Shown piece by piece: positions 1-9,364 of a DNA stretch of 18,956 nucleotides. How positions within the stretch are numbered: the stretch's first letter is position 1; every line of letters begins with the position of its first letter. The stretch covers positions 1 to 18,956 of the forward strand of contig OUQQ01000392.1 of assembly GCA_900404475.1 (NCBI GenBank). The letters are read 5' to 3'. The translations under genes were made by a program, and so were the position numbers. The DNA is from Spongospora subterranea (Eukaryota; Endomyxa; Phytomyxea; Plasmodiophorida; Plasmodiophoridae). The notes beneath the pieces are model-generated. The model saw nothing but the letters and a program-made list of their open reading frames with translations, did not search any database and had not been told where the DNA came from.

Positions 1-111
1 TGGTCTATTGTTCATGTAATCGAGACCTATCTGTCTATCTATGATCCCCATCACCATCTGGTCTATTGTTCATGTAATCGAGACCTATCTGTCTATCTAT
101 GATCCCCATCA
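1..111. repeat. Two-copy 58-bp tandem repeat
   Basis: The block beginning TGGTCTATTGTTCATG at base 1 starts again at base 59, and the copies stay identical until about base 111, where the second copy diverges (CATCACC versus CATCATG). It is cut by the window edge, so more copies may lie to the left. The unit holds a CTATCTGTCTATCTAT stretch, a slippage-prone simple motif. No gene is visible between here and base 335. Confidence 0.9.
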
Positions 112-335
112 TGATAATGTCAAGCGATAATGATAATGATTATTGATCCGGTCTAATACACTGATCTTGTGATCTGATATCGTCACAGTCATCAGTCGTA
201 ACAAGACTGTAACAATTATTGCATGTCCACTGTTGTGTGGCCTCTAACCCAAGTCAGGGAGTTACTGTGTCCTATCTCTGTCATGCAGTCAGATCACATT
301 CACTCCTTTCATTAATATAATACAGAAAAGTCGTG

Positions 336-2166
336 ATGATTGACGCCTCGGAGGCGCCACAGGTCCAATCATCGGCTTGATATTCCCAATGCCACCACGA
401 TGTTGAATAGGGGTGACGCATAGGTTATAGAACATGCCAGCTTGTCGCTGGGCTTAACTCCATATGACGCCAAATGGATCCCGTTCAGTGCCAGAATTGT
501 TTTAATGGGGATGCAGCCGAAAGGAACAGGGCTGCTACGCGTGTACCAATTCAATCGTGGTGAACTCAACGCAACCGCCGAGGTACAATTTCGTCAATGA
601 CTGTCCCACTTGATTGGACATTGCGATACTTTATTTTCAACTTCAATTCACGGAAAATTTAACATTGACTAAGTGAGTTTGACCCTAGATCGTTCATCCA
701 AGCGGGATAAAATGTGGTTCCTTTGGGGCCTCACCCGCTGGGTCGCGATCCTTAGCAACTGGCGATTATGATGGCGATCTATGCGCCTGGGATGTTGATC
801 AACTATTCCCAGGAAGCAAACCATTGTTTCACGCCTCCGGAGCTCATCGAGGCTTGATTAACTGCATTGACGGAATTGGCGGTCTCAATGTTGGCCATGG
901 CGCTCCTGAGTTAGCAACAGGAGGTCGAGATGGGGTAATCGCGCACGATGTGTGTTCAAAAAGTTTCTAAATAAGAAGGTTAGGTTGTTAGAATTTGGGA
1001 TATTCGACAACACGATCCAGTTGCGTCTCTGGCTCCAATGGGGTCTTCGCAGGCCCGCGATTGCTGGTCTGTGGCGTTTGGTGGATCTCATGATGACGAC
1101 GAACGCAGCGTTTGTGCTGGCTATGACAATGGCGATATCAAATTGCTCGACCTCCGGACAAACAAAATCCGATGGGAAACTAACATCAAGGTGTCGTTTT
1201 GTTTTGAGAATATCATATTGCAAAGGAATTCTACCCGCTGTTAAGTTTCATATGTTTTGACGACAAACTGAAATTTACATCCCTATTTTCATCACGGCTT
1301 GCATTGTGACCATGCCAAACAATCTGAAATCAGTGGCGATTGCATCATGTCGCCATTCGTTGAAATTCACTTTTCAGCATCGCAGTTGAACTCCGACTTT
1401 CTCCTGCTGTTCCAAAACAATTGCTCAAGAAGATTATCATTTTTTTTGTGTCAATCTGTCAATGCCGGTTGTTTAGGCAGATAGGAAATAGTTTACCCAG
1501 TTTGATGATTGTTTGAAACTATAATAGATTGTTCAATGATTTTTGTCTCCATAGAATGGCGTGGTTTGCCTTCAATTTGACCGGCCTGATATCAAGATGA
1601 ATAAAATGGTTGTGACCACGTTGGAATCGCGCTTCCGCGTCTACGACATGCGCACCATGAACTCTGATGCCGGATATGCATTCGTTTCTGAGAAAGCACA
1701 TAATTCTACCGTGTGGATCGCTCGTCATCTTCCCCAGAATCGTGACCTGTTTGCTACTGGCGGTGGAAACGGCACTCTGAATATGTACCAGTACTCCTAT
1801 CCAGATAAACGCAGAATCAAAAACGAGTAGGACCGTTTTTTTCTTTAACTTTTGTTACAATAATTCAGATCCTTTGGTTTTTACATAATATATTTTATGA
1901 AGGCTCTAAATTTGTTCAATATATATGGGTCTTCATTGAATGACGTTCTTCTTTTCGTATTACTGTTGCTGAGTTTGGGTTGTTTTATTAGGTTTGGTCA
2001 ACAACAAGGAGTTGCCGGTACTGTCCGGTGTCTGAACAAGAGAAAAGTGGCTGACCAACCGATTGTATCGCTGGATTGGAGCCCAGCCAAACTGGGTTTA
2101 GCCGTCATGACTGCACTTGATCAAACGATCAAGGTGATCATCGTAACCAAACTCGACAAATTCTGA
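336..2166 (+). CDS. WDR92: WD repeat protein 92 / dynein axonemal assembly factor 10 (six exons)
   Basis: Exons 336-362, 424-582, 689-934, 984-1190, 1555-1826 and 1992-2166 join into 361 codons, close to the 357 aa of the human protein. All five introns are GT-AG (61, 106, 49, 364 and 165 bp). The protein follows WDR92 collinearly: KWIPFSARIVLMG near residue 30, IKCGSFGAS near 66, INCIDGIGGLNVGHGAPEL, then CAGYDNGDIKLLDLR, MNKMVVTTLESRF, SEKAHNSTVW and a VIIVTKLDKF end. WD blades form one seven-bladed beta-propeller. WDR92 is a cytoplasmic co-chaperone partner of R2TP/prefoldin-like complexes, needed to preassemble axonemal dyneins. The start ATG gives MIDASEAPQ, matching the short polar leader of orthologues. 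The first intron's donor (GTCCAA) is weak but its frame and alignment fit. An ATTAAA hexamer overlaps the last base of the stop codon. I am confident of the family; single exon ends could be off by a few bases. Confidence 0.93.
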
Positions 2167-2171
2167 TTAAA
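2166..2171 (+). terminator. Poly(A)-type hexamer ATTAAA overlapping the WDR92 stop
   Basis: ATTAAA begins at the final A of the WDR92 stop TGA (2164-2166). It is the common variant of AATAAA and no other hexamer lies nearer, so the 3' UTR may be only 15-30 nt. This is inference; transcript ends are not visible in DNA. Confidence 0.35.
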
Positions 2172-2449
2172 ACCATGCTCCAAATTCATTCATTATTATA
2201 TAAAAATGTTCATCTTTGATAATATGGTAGGACGACATGTTCTTTAGATTCTTATTACTGTTTCTGCTGCTAAAACATGAAGTGATGGAATCATTGCAGC
2301 TCGTATCGGGTGGTCAATCAATGCAATTGGATTAGGGCAAAACCATATATTGCAGGTTGATGAAAGTCCGTCGCGGAGTCCGTCGTCGTCAGAGGGGTCT
2401 AACATTGTTGATCACAGTCCAAGGGCGAATCTAGAACCGCTCTGCAGCC
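2167..2449. promoter_or_regulatory. WDR92-eL37 intergenic / eL37 5' region
   Basis: This 283-bp spacer carries the eL37 promoter. A CATATATT element lies near 2344. Just before the eL37 ATG is CTCTGCAG followed directly by CCATGACC, and TCTAAC lies about 50 bases upstream (2398). That arrangement would suit a 3' splice site for a 5'-UTR intron or a trans-spliced leader, but it may be chance. Confidence 0.3.
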
Positions 2450-2922
2450 ATGACCAAGGGCACGACCTCGTTCGGTAAGCGCACCTCTAAGACGCATGTG
2501 ATCTGCTATGCCCGATGCGGCAAGCGCTCGTTCCACATCCAGAAGCACAAATGCGCTTCCTGTGGTTGGCCGGCCAAGAAGATGCGCAAGTGTAATTCCA
2601 CACACTCATTTACACACTCTTTTTCATGGCGCCATTGGATCATTGGCAGTGTTTTATCACGTTACTGCATGGCCGACTAGATGCCAACAGATGTTTCTTA
2701 TATTGACTAGCGTTATTGTCATCAACTGCATGTTTATATGTTTACGATTGTTGTTTGTCGAACACAGATAACTGGAGCGAGAAGGCCGGTCGCCGCCGAA
2801 CTGAAGGTACCGGGCGTATGCGCTACCTAAAGAGCATCCCGACCAAGCTGAAGAACGGTTTCCGTGAAGGAACCAAGCCCATCTCGGCCAAGGCGGTTGC
2901 CGCCAAAGCCACCAAGAAATAA
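2450..2922 (+). CDS. RPL37: 60S ribosomal protein eL37 (two exons)
   Basis: Exons 2450-2591 and 2768-2922 give 98 aa; the 176-bp intron is GT-AG and splits a Tyr codon just before NW. Conserved blocks are [11 protein letters not shown] at the start, the zinc ribbon, YNW after the splice, and [10 protein letters not shown] with NGFREGT near the C-terminus, as in other eukaryotic L37 proteins (human 97 aa). eL37 sits at the exit-tunnel side of the 60S subunit and binds 5.8S/28S rRNA. The unusual point is the zinc ribbon: the first pair is Cys19-x3-Cys23 (CYARC), where the family has C-x2-C, while the second pair, Cys35-x2-Cys38, is normal. The single extra residue accounts for the length. The stop TAA lies inside an AATAAA hexamer. 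Confidence 0.97.
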
Positions 2923-2923
2923 A
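2918..2923 (+). terminator. Poly(A) signal AATAAA overlapping the eL37 stop
   Basis: The hexamer AATAAA at 2918-2923 contains the stop codon TAA at 2920-2922, so coding sequence and cleavage signal share bases. No second hexamer follows closely. A 3' UTR of about 15-30 nt is inferred. Confidence 0.5.
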
Positions 2924-3113
2924 CCCATCTACATGATATTGTTCGGCTAGACTGCCCTCCATACCTCTCCAACCATTCAAAGTTCCTCGTTTGCATTATT
3001 AACGCGTTTTGATGATCGTACAATCGCGACGAGTTGAATGTCCTTACTTGCATTTTACGGACGAGATGAAATAACGTTGATGTGATGATGTTTATTGCAC
3101 CACACGACAAAGA

Positions 3114-3344
3114 CTGGGCATACACTGCTGTTCGTGGCGGAATGATCTGTCACTGGGAACAAACGCAGCATAGACATCTCTGCCCCCAATCGGCCGATCA
3201 ACGCGAAAGAGGAATTAGCGTTCCGCTACCACGGTCAGGTAGCGGAACGTTACTTCTTCGTTGGAGTTGATCGGCCGGTTGGTGGCAGAGATGTCGGTGC
3301 TGCGTTTGTTCCCAGTGACACAATTCCGCTGATGTATGCCCAGT
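3114..3344. repeat. Long inverted repeat / foldback hairpin
   Basis: Bases 3148-3230 and the reverse complement of 3238-3320 are equal in length (83 bp) and differ at about 10 positions (near 88% identity, hand count), leaving a 7-nt loop (ACGGTCA, 3231-3237). Outside the core the match resumes with a short gap: TGGGCATACA at 3115-3124 pairs with TGTATGCCCA at 3333-3342. RNA from either strand would fold into one long hairpin. The right arm, read on the minus strand, keeps an open frame up to 3255 (with SLGTNAAPTS and an end in PTKK) that the left arm breaks, so it may derive from two head-to-head copies of a gene fragment. It could also be a foldback transposon. The rest of the 2923-3484 spacer shows no gene. 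Confidence 0.9.
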
Positions 3345-3484
3345 TTTTGTGCAAAATTTCAGACGAGACGATATACGACGTCGCTGGAGCTGGTCCAGCT
3401 ATGTATTGTCATATCGTGTGGTGGTTTATGGTATGATCACATGGTCGTACCCTAACTCAATGCTCATCACCAAAGAATTACGCC

Positions 3485-4287
3485 ATGTCTCGTGAAGAGA
3501 GTCGCCGTCAATACGCGCAGTGGAAGCGCGAGCGATTCTCGCAGCAGCGACGGCTGTTGTCGGCATCCCAACCCATTCCGCCATTGGCCCCCGGTATCGA
3601 CGTCGCCACGCCACGATTCGCGTCCGATCGCAATTATCGACTAACGCATCCGCACCGGTATCGGTCGGCGTTATCCTCCCATGACGATGTGAGCAACGTG
3701 AAGGTTGGGGCGGCGATCACGCCAGCGGCGAATGTATCGCACCTCGCCACGGCCGAATTGGAACAGATCGTCAGCGAAGTTTGCGGAGCTCCAGGAACGC
3801 AGACCCGTCAATTACCGACGGCGGCGAAATTACGCCATGCGTCGTCCACGGAGGAAATGGCGTTTATTGGTGCTCTAGGTTAGTCACTCGAATACCAGTT
3901 ATAAATTAGAGAATATCAATGACAAGTTTTCAAACAATTTTAACCTCTTTCATCGTCAACGATTATTGTTTTGTAGATTCAGTTTGAATTCGTCCATTTC
4001 GTGTTTTTCGAGATTTTTCCATCATGAGCTGAATGTTTCGACGGTCAACAGAGGCGGTCAAGCGTCAACGTAGCATAGAGACCCGGATCCCTGGAGAGGA
4101 GGTGAAACGGGCCCAGCAGCGTAGCGCCAGCTGGGAGGAACATCAGGTCGAGCAACGGTCCAACCTGACCAGCGATCGGCAGCCCAGCACCCTGACGCGA
4201 GCCGACGCTCGTCACCTCACTGTCAAAGAGCGGCCATGGCGCACCGCCAGCGCGTCAACGGTCAGGAACCCGAGACCGATGCAATAA
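3485..4287 (+). CDS. Unrecognised basic protein, 209 aa (two exons)
   Basis: Exons 3485-3878 and 4052-4287 join in frame across a 173-bp GT-AG intron (phase 1), reading ...FIGALEAVKRQRS. I do not recognise the family. The protein is rich in Arg, Ser, Gln and Thr, strongly basic overall, with no signal peptide, membrane span or cysteine-rich finger. It opens with MSREESRRQYAQWKRERF, probably an amphipathic helix, has low-complexity middle parts, and a second charged helix (EAVKRQRSIETRIPGEEVKR) after the splice. The composition resembles cytoskeletal or ciliary accessory proteins, but that is only an impression. Coding status is supported by two long frames that join at a good splice pair, and by an ATG opening the first. 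The stop TAA lies inside AATAAA at 4283-4288. It converges on NOC2 with 105 bp between stop codons. Confidence 0.7.
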
Positions 4288-4288
4288 A
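4283..4288 (+). terminator. Poly(A) signal AATAAA overlapping a stop codon
   Basis: AATAAA at 4283-4288 contains the stop TAA (4285-4287) of the 209-aa gene. The convergent NOC2 stop is at 4393-4395, so an extremely short 3' UTR would keep the two transcripts from overlapping. Confidence 0.5.
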
Positions 4289-4392
4289 GAAAAGCTATTC
4301 GTGAACCAGATTCGTTCTAGCACGGCCGACGAGGGTGATGATCACCCTCAATCGGGTCGACTGAAGTTCTTAATATGAGAAATATTGGTTAA

Positions 4393-7246
4393 TTATTGGT
4401 TATCTTCATCGCTAGATAGTACAAAATCTTCAAGTTTGTCTTCGGCTTCTGGGTCATCATCATTTTCACAGTGTTCATCGTCGATTACAACGCTGTCGTC
4501 GTCGTCGTCTTCCTCCTCAAGGACGTCTTCTTCTTGATCATCTTCCTCCACAGACGCATCATGATGATGATCGGACGTTAGCGATTCCTTGCCCTCGTTT
4601 GCCGAATCGTCGCCGGCGGCTAAAGAATATGCCTCAAGTGGAGTGGGAGGCAATGCAGCACTAAATTCTCGCACCTTCTCAACATCTTTTGGCGCGAAAC
4701 TGAAACAACAACAACCATCAGCTAATATTTGGAAAACAGAAATTGGCGGATCCAACTCGATCTCAGAACGTTGCGATTCGATGAAGTTCATATTGCTAAG
4801 AATTTGAGCTGACAGTTTCTGGGCGCCTTTGCGGAATCGCACGACCTGTAGCGATAAGGGTCAGCGCCAAATGATCAGAATTGACATCGTAGGAACCTGA
4901 CCTTGGTGGTTTGGGCGAATTTCATCAGGGAGCGACGGATTGGCCCTGCCAGCTCAGGAAACCCGATACACCTCGACAGTGTTGTTAGATGCAGACGCAG
5001 CAACGTGATGGCGCGATTGACAACCGACTCCTATTAATACTGAGGTCAATGGATGATGAACAACGACCGCAAAATGAAAACCATCAGCGAGTGCAAATAT
5101 TGGAGAATACGTGGCAATGCGGACCTGGAATTGTCTGGTCTTGAGGGTTGATGTGGGGGCGGCAATCATGTGATCGATGGGCTGGGGCTTGGCGACAACC
5201 TTATTGGCACACGTTGGCCACGCTGTCGAGCAGATGATGGAGAGTAATGGGGTCGACAACGGGATGTAGACACCGGTGGCGGCGTGTACCGACTCCAACG
5301 ACGCCACACATTGTAGATGAAGCGGGAAATATTTACAGGATCCGTGTGCTCCTGAAGGGGAGCGTTATATTAGCCCTGGAAAGGTCAACGAGCGTGGGAA
5401 CGTTACCAATCATTGCCAGAGCGATTTGAGAGAAAGGATAGATCAACGGAAACAATGGACTGTCAGGATTCTTGCAGTGGGTCGATATCACCATCCCCCA
5501 AACGCTTAACGAGCTCATCAGCTGAGCGTTGATCTCCACCGAACCCCTGACGGGGACCGATTAGATCCGGGGGAAAGAACGCGGCCGATAAGACGAAATC
5601 AAACCTGATGTGAATGGCGATCTGGCGAAGGTAGACGAAGGCGTGTTGATAGGACGCGTTTGGGTCGATGGCGTAAAGCTCCACAACACAGTTCATCATG
5701 AAACGTAGAAGGGGAGCGTTCACAGCCGTAACGAACTTAGCGTTTCGCACAAACGTTAGATAAATTCCCTTCAACGCAGCGTCGAGGAACGCAGGACGCG
5801 ACGCAAGTAAAAGTGTTAGCTGTCGCAGCTGAATGAAGGCTTCAACACGAGCCTGATAAAGCACGGTTCAGAACACATCACGATGAGGACGTGTTGGTGG
5901 TGGGAATGTTTACCAGATCGGCGCTGTGAGACCAAATGTGCAATAAGAGCTTGAGGTACTTCTGGCACAGTTTCGGGAGCGGGACAAGAAGGGGCAGGGC
6001 GGACTGTAAACAGGACAAACCATAGCGTAGAACACTTTCATCGACGCATTGCGAGAGGAAGTGAATCGCATTGCCTATGAGGAAGTGAATCAAACACTAA
6101 TGAGCGAAAATTGGTGATGAAGAACCGACCGAGAAACGACCGAATCATCGACTCGTGCGTTTTCCAATGCGATGAGCGCTTGAGACCATTGGTTTCCCCA
6201 TCTGGCATGTGCAGATGATGTAAAACCAGCTTCGGCACATCCTAAAACAGATCCGTCAGGAAATCGGGACAATAAATGGAAAAAAACAAACCGACTTTGA
6301 ATGTGGCGCGAATCAGAAGATCGAATGTGGCGGGGTCGGCCATGCGCATGGCGTCGTCGCCCGCTTTCCCTTCGTCCTTACTATCGTCGGATATGTGGCA
6401 AGCGTGGCGGAAGATACGCAGCAGACGCTTCAGGCTGCGTAGTGAATGCAGGCGAGCGGTCTTGATCAACGTCAACATTGCCTAGATAAGTAAAAGCGAT
6501 TAAACACAGATATTTCGCGACATCATATACTCAGTACGACAATCAGCCAGAAAAAGGCAGTTAAAAATCGATAATTTCCAGAAACAACCAACACAACACG
6601 GCCGTTATCGAATTACCTTCCGGTCGATTCCGTTGACGGAACAGGATTCGCCTTGTTCAGCAGGTTCGGGAACGGGGTCGTGTTTCTCAACGGGATCAGA
6701 TTGATCATTGTCGGATTCGTGTCCAAACTCGAGAAGTTCCTTCTGGTTGGCCTGTAGGTGTTTGAAGAACTCGGGATCGGTGCGTTCCAACATTTTCAGC
6801 TCGTTGGCGTGACGAGCGATTTCATCCTGTTCGTTGTCGTTGTCGTCGTCATCGATCTGGTCAACATCATCCGGGGTGATATCCCCCAAATCATCCGACA
6901 TGAAATCCCCGCTGAGAAACTCGTCCACGTCCATTTTCTCGATGGCGAAACCTCCGTCTTCGGCCTCCGCCTTCCGCTGATTCTTTTGGTCCTACAAAAT
7001 TGGATCGCCCGCTCAGATGGCGAAAAAATAACAGCAACAGTGGGAGATGACCTTCTTCATGGGCTTGGATTGTGTCGCTGTGACCTCTGGGACATTATCG
7101 TCATCGTCATCGGATAAGACGGCAGATTCACGTTGGAATTTCGCACGTTTCGCCGCACGAGCTGTGACTGATTTCGGAGCGTGTCGGATATCTTTCGACG
7201 AGTTGCGCGATCTGAGTTTTTTCGTCCGTTTCGTCGCCTTCGCCAT
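4393..7246 (-). CDS. NOC2L: Nucleolar complex protein 2 homologue (11 exons)
   Basis: Minus-strand exons, in order: 7246-7052, 6991-6617, 6481-6296, 6241-6130, 6074-5914, 5852-5605, 5546-5407, 5351-5125, 5030-4902, 4845-4757, 4699-4393. They total 722 aa (human NOC2L 749). Eight of the ten introns are 54-61 bp. Family blocks appear in order: ERTDPEFFKHLQANQKELL near residue 120, LTFVRNAKF, SYQHAFVYLRQIAIHIR, PLIYPFSQIALAMIG, KYFPLHLQC, CIGFPELA and FAPKDVEKVREF. The N-terminus is Lys/Arg-rich, followed by acidic runs; the last ~50 residues are almost all Asp/Glu. Noc2 pairs with Noc1/Noc3 to mature and export pre-60S subunits from the nucleolus. The start ATG (MAKATKRTKK) was chosen for its basic leader, but the frame stays open upstream to another ATG at 7459. 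The segment after FSAALPPTPLEAY goes straight into the acidic tail, lacking the WRK-type stretch of the human protein. Confidence 0.92.
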
Positions 7247-8320
7247 ACCGATAAATTGTCCAGTCGCTGCCGACCACGTCGACCGGCCCTTCCCGTAAAT
7301 TGCCCAGTCGAAAGTCCGTGGCGGACTCCGCTGCGGGTTTGAACAATCATCAAAAACACACAAGGTCATCCGGATAAATCGAGTTGTTCCCATTGTTGAT
7401 GTCCAAATATCAAACTGGATCATTCTGTATTCAACAGAGAAGAGAGTTTTCCTCAACATGTGATCGTCAAAAATGGGGATTTACCACTGTTGTTCATTGA
7501 ATGGCGATAAATGGACGTTTGTCGATAGTATTTTGTTGGATGTGGTGGAATATTGGCGGTCAATCAGTAATGTGGCCTGACTCTATATCATGATGTGGAG
7601 ATATATCTGTTGGAAATTACTTATCCGATATTGACCAATTGGGTGATGATGTTGGTCGGTCAATGGTATCGTATTGGTGGAGTAGCGCCATCATCTGGGC
7701 GATATCACCTGTCATAATGTGGCCACAAATTGTCATCGGTTCAGCAGATAATCGTGTCTAATTGTTCTGATTCTGCCGAAATGAATTCCTTAAAAAGGTT
7801 AAACGGATCGGATTTCAAAATACAATCAAAATTCCGATACCAAATGATAAAACGGTTCTTTGCCGTTGCTGTTGGTTCAAATTCTATTAGGTTCTCGCTC
7901 TCGTTCAGGCTATGTCGCTACGATCTGCTGGTGATCGCGAGTCCCTGTAGTTTCTGATCGTGTCTGGATCATTAACCTCGAACTGGGTGTTTCACTGGGT
8001 TTATCACTGGGATATCTTTCATATTCGACTCAACCATAAACACGACTCATTCCTAATGCGTTCCAGACGAGGAAGTGGTTGATCGCAGTCCACTTTTGTC
8101 GAGATGTGTTTCTGGTGTTCCGCCGAGTTTCGGTGCGGACCATAATGAGTTTTAATTTAGATATGGAGTGTATTGGGGACGAAAACGAACCAGGCGGGCA
8201 CTGCCTCATCAAATGGTGATTGTTTTGGCGAATCTGCACTATGGGTTGGGCGATCGCCGGAATATATATGTCTCAATGGTATTTAGAACATTCGAGACCC
8301 CGTTCCATAAGGTTTCTTTG
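7247..8320. other. NOC2 upstream region, no confident gene
   Basis: Bases 7247-7459 continue the NOC2 frame on the minus strand without a stop but show no conserved residues; I read them as promoter and 5' UTR. From 7460 to 7720 the DNA is rich in GATGGTG/TTGGTGG-like words with no long frame. From 7720 to 8320 only short open frames occur on either strand. A 69-aa minus frame (8239-8030) continues the direction of the broken coding-like stretch to its right, but nothing in it is recognisable. Confidence 0.4.
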
Positions 8321-8867
8321 TACATGACTTGACATCTGAAGGTTGATCTGGCTGAATTTAGTTTGCGCTCGAACATCACGACGAGCGTAAAGGTTTCATG
8401 AAACGATGATAATCGTTGACTGGCTGGATACGGTCGACGCAGGTCGAGTGCGACAACCTGACCAGGTAGGAATATCAGCGACGACAAATCGCATATGTCA
8501 GTCAGCGATCTGAACGGCTGCCAAACTCAATCTCGACTCATTCTCGGCAATATTGGGCGTTCAATCCGAAGCGAAAGGATTGAGCTGAACAGCAAAAGAC
8601 ACATTCATTTCAAGATCAATGACCCCAGGGTCCAGCACGGCCAAGGCCCAACCTTCCTCCACATCTTCAGTCGTTTCTTTGACAGATTTCGTTATTTTGT
8701 ATTTCATGTCTATTGCCATGATCGTCAAGGTTTCGTGAATCCTTGCCCATCAGCTTCGATATCCACATTATCGCCAATCTGTGTGAAATTGTTGAGTCTG
8801 GAGGGGGATTTTACATCTCCAGACTGATATTTCACCTCTGCGGTGACTTCGTCCACAACTTTACTCA
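8321..8867 (-). pseudogene. Broken coding-like stretch, possible decayed gene
   Basis: Read on the minus strand, a plausible 3' splice site (TATTTTAG) at 8868 opens a protein-like frame: VSKVVDEVTAEVKYQSGDVK..., then NNFTQIGDNVDIEADG. Near 8738 the sense passes to another frame (HETLTIMAIDMKYKITK, then EEGWALAVLDPGVIDLE...) with room only for a one-base change, not an intron. That frame meets TGA at 8563 and a second stop soon after, with sensible residues between them. A further piece at 8487-8321 contains FHETFTLVVMFERK, resembling the HETLTIMAIDMKY part, as if two repeats of one domain were present. I cannot name the family. A plus-strand 110-codon ORF (8495-8827) covers the same bases and is the alternative reading. 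A 9-bp perfect hairpin stem lies at 8795-8803/8817-8825. Confidence 0.3.
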
Positions 8868-9364
8868 CTAAAATACCGTTTTAACTACTTTCAGACTTCA
8901 GAGTCTCCGTTTCAATTAGAATGGCAATATATTTACGCCAATGAGCCATTGTCGTCAAACATGCAGTTTATGGATTGAGTGACTCCAATGATGTGGTGAC
9001 AGGGTCGATGGGGCTTCAGCAAATCGTCAACCAGTTTCGAACGGTATTCCACAATGAATTTGGTATTTATCACACTGAGTGGCACCGCGATATATTAACT
9101 GGCACATTACTGGATATATAAATATTTTACAGGAAGGTCACCCCATCCCCTGTAATAACATCGACCGAATATCGTTCTGACAGACCTAAAACACACAAAA
9201 TCACGACATTTGCTGAGCTAAGCAGCGAGCTTCATCGGCACAATAATAAAACTGTTGATTGTAGCAACGCCCCGACAGAATTCTCTCGCAAACAAATCAT
9301 CACTTAGGTTGAATATAAATTTTTTTGAATCAGGCCAGATATAGGAAATATAAAGATGACGTAC
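8868..9364. other. Spacer with no gene seen
   Basis: No convincing frame on either strand. It holds A/T-rich runs (9100-9130, 9305-9345). A possible last exon of the RING-H2 gene to the right could lie near 9315-9240 on the minus strand, but no splice choice gave the expected final RING cysteine. Confidence 0.3.

Noticed and set aside
1..111. CRISPR-like repeat
   Set aside because: Only two directly adjoining 58-bp copies without spacers, in a eukaryotic intron-bearing context.
885..1260. Overlapping ORFs on both strands within WDR92 exon 4
   Set aside because: They are shadows; the frame giving RIWDIRQHDPVA and CAGYDNGDIKLLDLR is the WDR92 one.
4700..4756. Uninterrupted reading of the last NOC2 exon (149 codons), including a Cys-rich CCC segment
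   Set aside because: A 57-bp GT-AG intron with a pyrimidine-rich end removes this segment and restores exact alignment (QRSEIDFAPKD) with the family. The open frame through it is by chance.
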